From IMG/VR virus record IMGVR_UViG_3300036715_000605, positions 1 to 30,311 of that record: 30,311 bases of DNA. The stretch is one strand, 5' to 3'. This DNA is from a virus. Made by a program: the position numbers and the translations under genes. Below the pieces are notes generated by a model, which was given only the letters and a program-made list of their open reading frames with translations, made no database searches and was not told the DNA's origin. Of this stretch, positions 28,361 to 30,311 are shown piece after piece (the first letter of the stretch is position 1; every line of letters begins with the position of its first letter).

Positions 28361-29625
28361 TAGATTATGTGTTTACTGCTTAAGTTTAGTGGTTTGCGCT
28401 CAACGTCTGCTCGCTGGCTGATTGCCATGTACCGAATACAGTCAGCAGCATGGCTTGTCCAGTCGTGCAGCGGTCCGAGGCTGATATTGCGTTTTGGGTC
28501 GAACTTTTCCTGGTACAGCCTGAGCGCCTCGATCAACGAGCCAGTTTTTACTGCATCGAACCAGCAGCGCGGCAACATCATGCGTACCGCATCGATGCCG
28601 TCTTTTACGCTCATCTGTTTTGCAACCTCAAAGCGGATGCCAAGCGACTCTGCTACTTCTAACCGGCTTTTCCCTGTTCCCAACTCACGTACTGCAATAT
28701 CGTGTGGTGCGATGTGCCGCCCGTAGGTATATGGCCGGTTTCTAAGTTCTCTGACATAGTGATCCAGACCCTGACCGCTGGCCTCGTAGTAATCAATGAT
28801 TCTGATTTCACCGCCGCGAGTTTGCTGCCAGAAAACGATACTCGTGCTATCAGCCATACCCAAGTCCCAAGCGGTATGCACCGGGAGTATTGGCTCCCAA
28901 GGCACCGAGGTAATCCGGTCAGCTGCATCCTGTATGTCTTTGGCGTAGTAAGCGCCAGTAATGGCCGCGTCAAAGCTGCATTCAAACTCTTGCAGATATT
29001 CGTTTTCTAGCATCATTGAACGCTGGCGGCGTAGTTCGTCGTCATCGATTAGCCCTGTTTCGCTGGCCTTGAGTAGCTGTACAAACCATTCAGGATCGTC
29101 CTTCGCCCGCTTGTAGCTTTCGCCCAGCAAGTTGCTCCAGCCTTTAGGCGTGCCCGATAAATCAAGCCAGCCCTTACGGTCAGATAGCGCGGGCATGATG
29201 ACTTGCGTTAACGCTGATGGTGCGATGTCCTGCGCCTCGTCTGCAACAATGCCATCAAAGTACAAGCCCCGTAGTCGTTCGGCATTTTCTGCGCCGTAAA
29301 GCCTTATCTGTGCGCCGTTGTGTGCGAACATCACAGATAGCTCCGATTGATTGATCTTCCCGCCTACCTCTATAATCGGGCGGCTGTACTGTTGCAAATA
29401 GTTCCAGGCAATGTCTTTGGCTTGGATATAATACGGTGCCAGATACCCAAACCGTGGGTTGTCAATCGTCGCGCTCGCTGCCTTTTGAATCAGCTTGTTA
29501 ATCCGCGCCACGGTCTTACCAGCACGGCGGTGCGCTACCGTCAGACTGTATCGTTTCTCGCTATCGTGATAGGCCAAAAACGCTTTTCGTGGCGTGTAAT
29601 CAATTACTACTCGGCGTTTTTCCAA
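28360..29625 (-). CDS. Terminase large subunit
   Basis: The protein has 421 aa and starts at TTG 29625. The ATPase has Walker A AHRRAGKT (31-38), Walker B GIVADE (125-130) and coupling motif SGTP (157-160). The nuclease domain starts with AWDLGMADSTSIVFWQ, where D254 is the likely first metal ligand, and ends with HDWTSHAADCIRYM, giving the last Asp. YTPRKAF and VAHRRAGKT are usual for the phage terminase-6-type group. It cuts concatemers and pumps DNA through the portal. The start overlaps the small subunit gene by 19 nt, implying coupled translation with the weak TTG. Confidence 0.95.
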   Translation of the reverse strand: MEKRRVVIDYTPRKAFLAYHDSEKRYSLTVAHRRAGKTVARINKLIQKAASATIDNPRFGYLAPYYIQAKDIAWNYLQQYSRPIIEVGGKINQSELSVMFAHNGAQIRLYGAENAERLRGLYFDGIVADEAQDIAPSALTQVIMPALSDRKGWLDLSGTPKGWSNLLGESYKRAKDDPEWFVQLLKASETGLIDDDELRRQRSMMLENEYLQEFECSFDAAITGAYYAKDIQDAADRITSVPWEPILPVHTAWDLGMADSTSIVFWQQTRGGEIRIIDYYEASGQGLDHYVRELRNRPYTYGRHIAPHDIAVRELGTGKSRLEVAESLGIRFEVAKQMSVKDGIDAVRMMLPRCWFDAVKTGSLIEALRLYQEKFDPKRNISLGPLHDWTSHAADCIRYMAISQRADVERKPLNLSSKHII

Positions 29626-29987
29626 CTAAATTCCAGTTTGCCAGTTAAATCAACCCGGTCTGCAGTCACAACGCCGGATGCTTTACCACGCGCCACCTCG
29701 GCAGTGATTGCAGCCCCGTATTGCTTTTCCTTAGCTGCCATATTGCGCAGCCTTAAAAGATCGTCCAGGTGGCTTTCTAGCGTTATTTGCGCCCGTTTGG
29801 CGACGGGTTCGCGCAGTTCAGCAACCCTTGAGGCAATGTTGGTATCAGCCATCAATTTAGAAGCGGCCTGATTCACCGACTCCGGCTTCGTCGTGACTCG
29901 TACGTTAAACGCAGATCGATAGGCATCCGACTGGCTTACGCCTGTAACGATGGCCTGCGCGAAGGCTTCCTGTTTAGGGGTTAGCAT
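29607..29987 (-). CDS. Terminase small subunit
   Basis: The protein has 126 aa. LTPKQEAFAQAIVTGVSQSD and AYRSAF form the N-terminal helix-turn-helix of small terminase subunits (Terminase_2-like), followed by VNQAASKLMADTNIASRVAE and an oligomerisation helix (HLDDLLRLRNMAAKEKQYGA). The last part, VVTADRVDLTGKLEFSWKNA, is the large-subunit-contacting tail. It binds the packaging site, often within or next to its own gene. Ribosome site is weak. It is the first late gene; no strong minus-strand promoter is visible upstream. Confidence 0.9.
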   Translation of the reverse strand: MLTPKQEAFAQAIVTGVSQSDAYRSAFNVRVTTKPESVNQAASKLMADTNIASRVAELREPVAKRAQITLESHLDDLLRLRNMAAKEKQYGAAITAEVARGKASGVVTADRVDLTGKLEFSWKNAE

Positions 29988-30019
29988 TATGCGGCCTATA
30001 ATTGTTTTTCTTTATCAAC

Positions 30020-30048
30020 TGGACACTTTCAAACCTATCCGCTATTGT
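30020..30048 (+). promoter_or_regulatory. Promoter candidate for the rightmost plus-strand gene
   Basis: TGGACA (5 of 6 matches), 17 bp, then TATTGT (4 of 6). A start 7-8 nt downstream would coincide with the ATG at 30056, so the message would be leaderless. It lies in the 68-bp gap between the small terminase gene and this gene. Confidence 0.5.
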
Positions 30049-30055
30049 TCCCGCC

Positions 30056-30286
30056 ATGGAAACGAAACTACAAACCCTCAAGAATGCCGCCGCAGATGGT
30101 AACTGGAAAAAGGCGGTATCCATCGCCGCCCGGTTTCCCCGGCTGGGCAATATCCGCAATGCCGTATTAGATGCACACATGGCTTACACCAACCCGCGCT
30201 TCCTTGCACAAGTCGGCAAGGATGTTGCCGCATGTATCGAGGCCGGTAAGTTAGCCCTCATCGAGGCTTATTCCATCGAACATTGA
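30056..30286 (+). CDS. Conserved small phage protein divergent from the terminase
   Basis: The protein has 76 aa from ATG 30056; the 18 codons before it cover the promoter candidate and are unlikely to be translated. METKLQTLKNAAADGNWKKA, VSIAARFPRLGNIRNAVLDA, HMAYTNPRFLAQVGKDVAAC and IEAGKLALIEAY match a very common small phage protein found next to terminase genes, with helical-repeat look and unknown function. It has no Shine-Dalgarno. Its orientation opposite to the late operon and closeness to the packaging genes are conserved in other phages, as far as I recall. Confidence 0.82.
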   Translation: METKLQTLKNAAADGNWKKAVSIAARFPRLGNIRNAVLDAHMAYTNPRFLAQVGKDVAACIEAGKLALIEAYSIEH

Positions 30287-30311
30287 TTCATCCACATCGA
30301 CAACGCCGCAC

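Noticed and set aside
1-30311. CRISPR array, insertion sequence, integrase, attachment site, diversity-generating element
   Set aside because: No spaced direct repeats, transposase, recombinase or reverse transcriptase motif, or tRNA-end repeat was found on either strand.

Overview
The window is part of a tailed-phage or prophage genome. The virion genes, in packaging order on the minus strand, are small terminase, large terminase, a 692-aa portal of the P22-portal type, an acidic scaffold, a DUF5309-like major capsid protein, a gp4-like adaptor, a tail nozzle-like protein and four large alanine/glutamine-rich internal (ejection-type) proteins. There is no tape measure, tail tube or sheath gene. 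This is the layout of a short-tailed podophage, and small-gene content recalls the Bordetella BPP-1 / BcepC6B-like group. The host is probably a proteobacterium, perhaps a betaproteobacterium; this is inferred from protein resemblance only. No integrase, attachment site, CI repressor or tRNA is visible, so lifestyle cannot be settled here.

Layout. (1) 1-2386, minus: a regulatory and replication operon with a short HTH protein, a PD-(D/E)XK-type nuclease, a Ref-like HNH nuclease, a small conserved protein, a DUF1376 replication protein and a partial helicase-loader-like protein running off the left edge. (2) 2387-2629: a divergent control region with back-to-back promoter candidates. (3) 2630-8721, plus: a tightly coupled early operon of small unknown proteins around a Red-like recombination pair, the annealing protein Bet and a YqaJ exonuclease carrying a long helical extension. 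It ends with a zinc-ribbon protein, a nucleotidyltransferase-like protein and two small proteins, one of 58 codons. (4) 8737-12270, minus: the lysis and accessory region, with DUF1353, a secreted HNH-like protein, a lipoprotein, a 37-codon arginine/tryptophan-rich peptide, a two-helix holin candidate, a zinc finger, a GH108 endolysin and a coiled-coil membrane protein. (5) 12282-29987, minus: virion genes. (6) 30056-30286, plus: a small conserved gene divergent from the terminase.

The plus and minus transcription units converge near 8722-8775, where a diverged copy of the 3' end of the DUF1353 gene remains. Most neighbouring genes overlap by 1-20 nt (ATGA, GTGA, TTGA or TAATG junctions), implying translational coupling. 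Within the late operon three minus-strand intrinsic terminators are visible. Two bracket the scaffold-capsid pair and one precedes the tail fibre, so late expression is probably graded.

Most notable points: a mono-ADP-ribosyltransferase-like protein beside a GNAT-like acetyltransferase inside the virion module; the cationic amphipathic peptide in a lysis cassette without a recognisable inner-membrane spanin; a 37% glycine GYG-repeat protein in the early operon; two promoter candidates that would give leaderless mRNAs; and the DUF1353 remnant. No stretch longer than 300 bases lacks a gene. The last 25 bases (30287-30311) show nothing recognisable.
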